A program made the translations under genes and the position numbers. From Acanthaster planci (taxonomy: Eukaryota > Echinodermata > Asteroidea > Valvatida > Acanthasteridae): 51,098 bases of DNA. Positions 49,611-51,098 of the stretch are shown piece after piece (position 1 is the stretch's first letter; each line of letters starts with the position of its first letter). The DNA lies in NCBI RefSeq assembly GCF_001949145.1, contig NW_019091444.1:437039-488136 (forward strand), written 5' to 3'. The notes under the pieces were generated by a model. That model was not told the origin of the DNA, did not search any database, and saw only the letters and a program-made list of their open reading frames with translations.

Positions 49611-51098
49611 TTCTAACAAAGGTGTATTTTGCGTTTCACAAAACTGTAAAACCTGAAGTCGTTGACAGGCCATAAAAGCGGAAAACCATTCTAAAAATTC
49701 TAGATCAACTGTCGCCAAATGTGGTGATGAAAATTTATTTCAGGAATTCGACCAGGAAATCCACATCGTATGAGACAGGGTTACCATAGTCACATAATCG
49801 CTTTACGCCAAATTTAATCTGTGAAATGAAGGATATCTTTATAAACATCTGTATTGCAACAATAAAGAAGAGGAGTATAATTCAACTGTCTAAAGACAAT
49901 AGATTGCAACGATGATCTACATTCAACTACATATTATTGTTCTGATGAACCGTTGATTCAGTTCAATACAGTACAATCGACATACTTTCGCACAGGTGAA
50001 CCCTAATTTTCCGAGGCACCAGGGGTCACGCTCCTAACTTCCTAAGGCTACATAAAATGAAAAGCGATTTGGAAACTAGTACATTTCTTCCCAAAGCATG
50101 TAAAAATCCTCAGTTTAGCCTTAACTATTACCCTTAGGAAGGCCATAGTCGGTCACATAAAGAAATATCCAACTTTTTACTGTCTGCGTGGGCAAGTGTT
50201 GCCCCCCATACGAAATTTTGGCTTTGGTTCAGCCCTTGTCAGGGGACAAAGTGGACGAAAAGTGGTCTCAATAGCCGAACATGGCATGGGGAAATCTGCA
50301 TACCGTCGCACCACGTAGGCCGCAGTTCTTTAGAGAATGCAGCAGTACCTGACTGTTCCAATCCCAATAATCAACAAGTGATAATTACCGGGCATTTATT
50401 TATACTCGGCCAATTTGACATGGAATCGCATACTCAGGAAACAAGAGAAAAAAATGGTTTCCTCGTAAATCAGGTCTATTCTTTAGGGCTTTGAATACTA
50501 TCGATGAACTAGTTTGAACTTGAACTACTGCATACATGTATATCTTCTTCAAGTCCCTGAGCCTTGGCACACATCGACACTCGTCATTCCCAATCATGGT
50601 TGGCTCCTACAAATAGATGTATTTATCACGGCGCAATTACTGATTTTCCTGCTAAATTCTCTGACCATATCATTTGGGAATATTATCAACCCCTACCACC
50701 GATCATCCTACTGAATTATCACATGAACAAGCATTACATACTACACTTATGTCGCCAAACAAAAAGAGAGGAAAGGCTCCCTACTCTTCACATAATTGCA
50801 CTGTGAGCATCTAGTTCTGTCCTCATTAACATAAATCCAGAATTCATTACCTGCTTTTTTTCGAGTCCCTATCCCTCGTCACTCGACGTCGGAAGAAAGT
50901 CTGAAGTACGCAAGCACTGAGTCTAGTTGGCCGCAGAACGGAAATCACAGGCAGTTTGGGCAGAGACTTCCGGGTTGCGAAAACGAAGTCGCACGATTGC
51001 TGTCACTTGTGGAAAATTCAGTATACTAGGCTGCAAAAATGCTCACTAGTATTAAGTAGCAGCAATCGTGTTACTGTACTGAATGGGTCGATCAGACT
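49611..51098. other. Upstream region of actin-like D
   Basis: Bases 49,643-49,611 on the minus strand look like the 3' part of a leader (acceptor GTTTTACAG). A candidate untranslated first exon is listed at 50,851-50,995. The rest, including 49,100-49,480 inside intron 1 and 49,650-50,840, shows no gene. Confidence 0.5.
50851..50995 (-). promoter_or_regulatory. Candidate promoter and untranslated first exon of actin-like D
   Basis: On the minus strand AACCCGGAAGT (an ETS-type core near 50,985-50,995) is followed by about 130 bp of leader-like sequence ending in AAGCAG|GTAATG, a plausible donor at 50,850. This pairs with the acceptor just upstream of the D start codon. It is based on motifs only, and ETS sites of this form are also common at unrelated housekeeping promoters. 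Confidence 0.35.

Noticed and set aside
49611-49718. Upstream in-frame extension of actin-like D (start at 49,718)
   Set aside because: The extra residues do not align with actin, and an acceptor at about 49,644 interrupts the stretch, so MSGGNKATS at 49,610 is the better start.

Overview
This is a stretch of animal nuclear DNA. Every gene I can identify is split by short GT-AG (rarely GC-AG) introns. The encoded proteins are metazoan: Rab18, the kinetochore protein Spc25 and four actin-family members. Actins starting MCDDD, with introns after codons 42 and 122 and inside codon 205, together with the very common TACATGTA palindrome, suggest an invertebrate deuterostome. I favour a lancelet, with hemichordate or echinoderm as alternatives. 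The species call is inference only.

Layout. Bases 1-11,336 hold no recognisable coding exon and are saturated with TACATGTA-type palindromes. They are probably intron 1 of a minus-strand gene whose tiny first coding exon I place at 11,343-11,380. Next is a six-exon minus-strand SPC25 gene (13,744-18,003). A 2-kb spacer rich in inverted repeats separates it from a divergently transcribed seven-exon RAB18 gene (20,090-24,795, plus). Bases 24,796-29,100 are mostly non-coding and carry two small inverted-repeat elements side by side.

An actin cluster fills 29,100-50,990. Actin A (31,718-33,214, plus) is a conventional 376-aa actin, with a candidate non-coding first exon and a perfect CArG box 2.4-2.6 kb upstream. 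Actin B (34,711-36,544, plus) is a tandem copy about 12.5% diverged in protein. It shares a 153-bp perfectly identical exon-3 tract with A and has an ambiguous first intron. Actin-like C (38,529-41,886, minus) and actin-like D (46,787-49,610, minus) are intact reading frames with altered nucleotide-site residues. All four share three intron positions, so they arose by DNA-level duplication rather than retroposition.

The most interesting signals are: the actin B first intron, where a strong alternative GT-AG pair would add 19 in-frame residues to the DNase-I-binding loop; the conversion-like tract between A and B; the two actin-like genes with substituted active sites; a perfect 24-bp hairpin in an SPC25 intron; and several unannotated short inverted-repeat element families, two of which have more than one copy in the window. 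Rab18 acts in lipid-droplet and ER membrane traffic, Spc25 in the Ndc80 kinetochore complex, and actins in the cytoskeleton. Apart from the actin duplications, the neighbours show no functional link.
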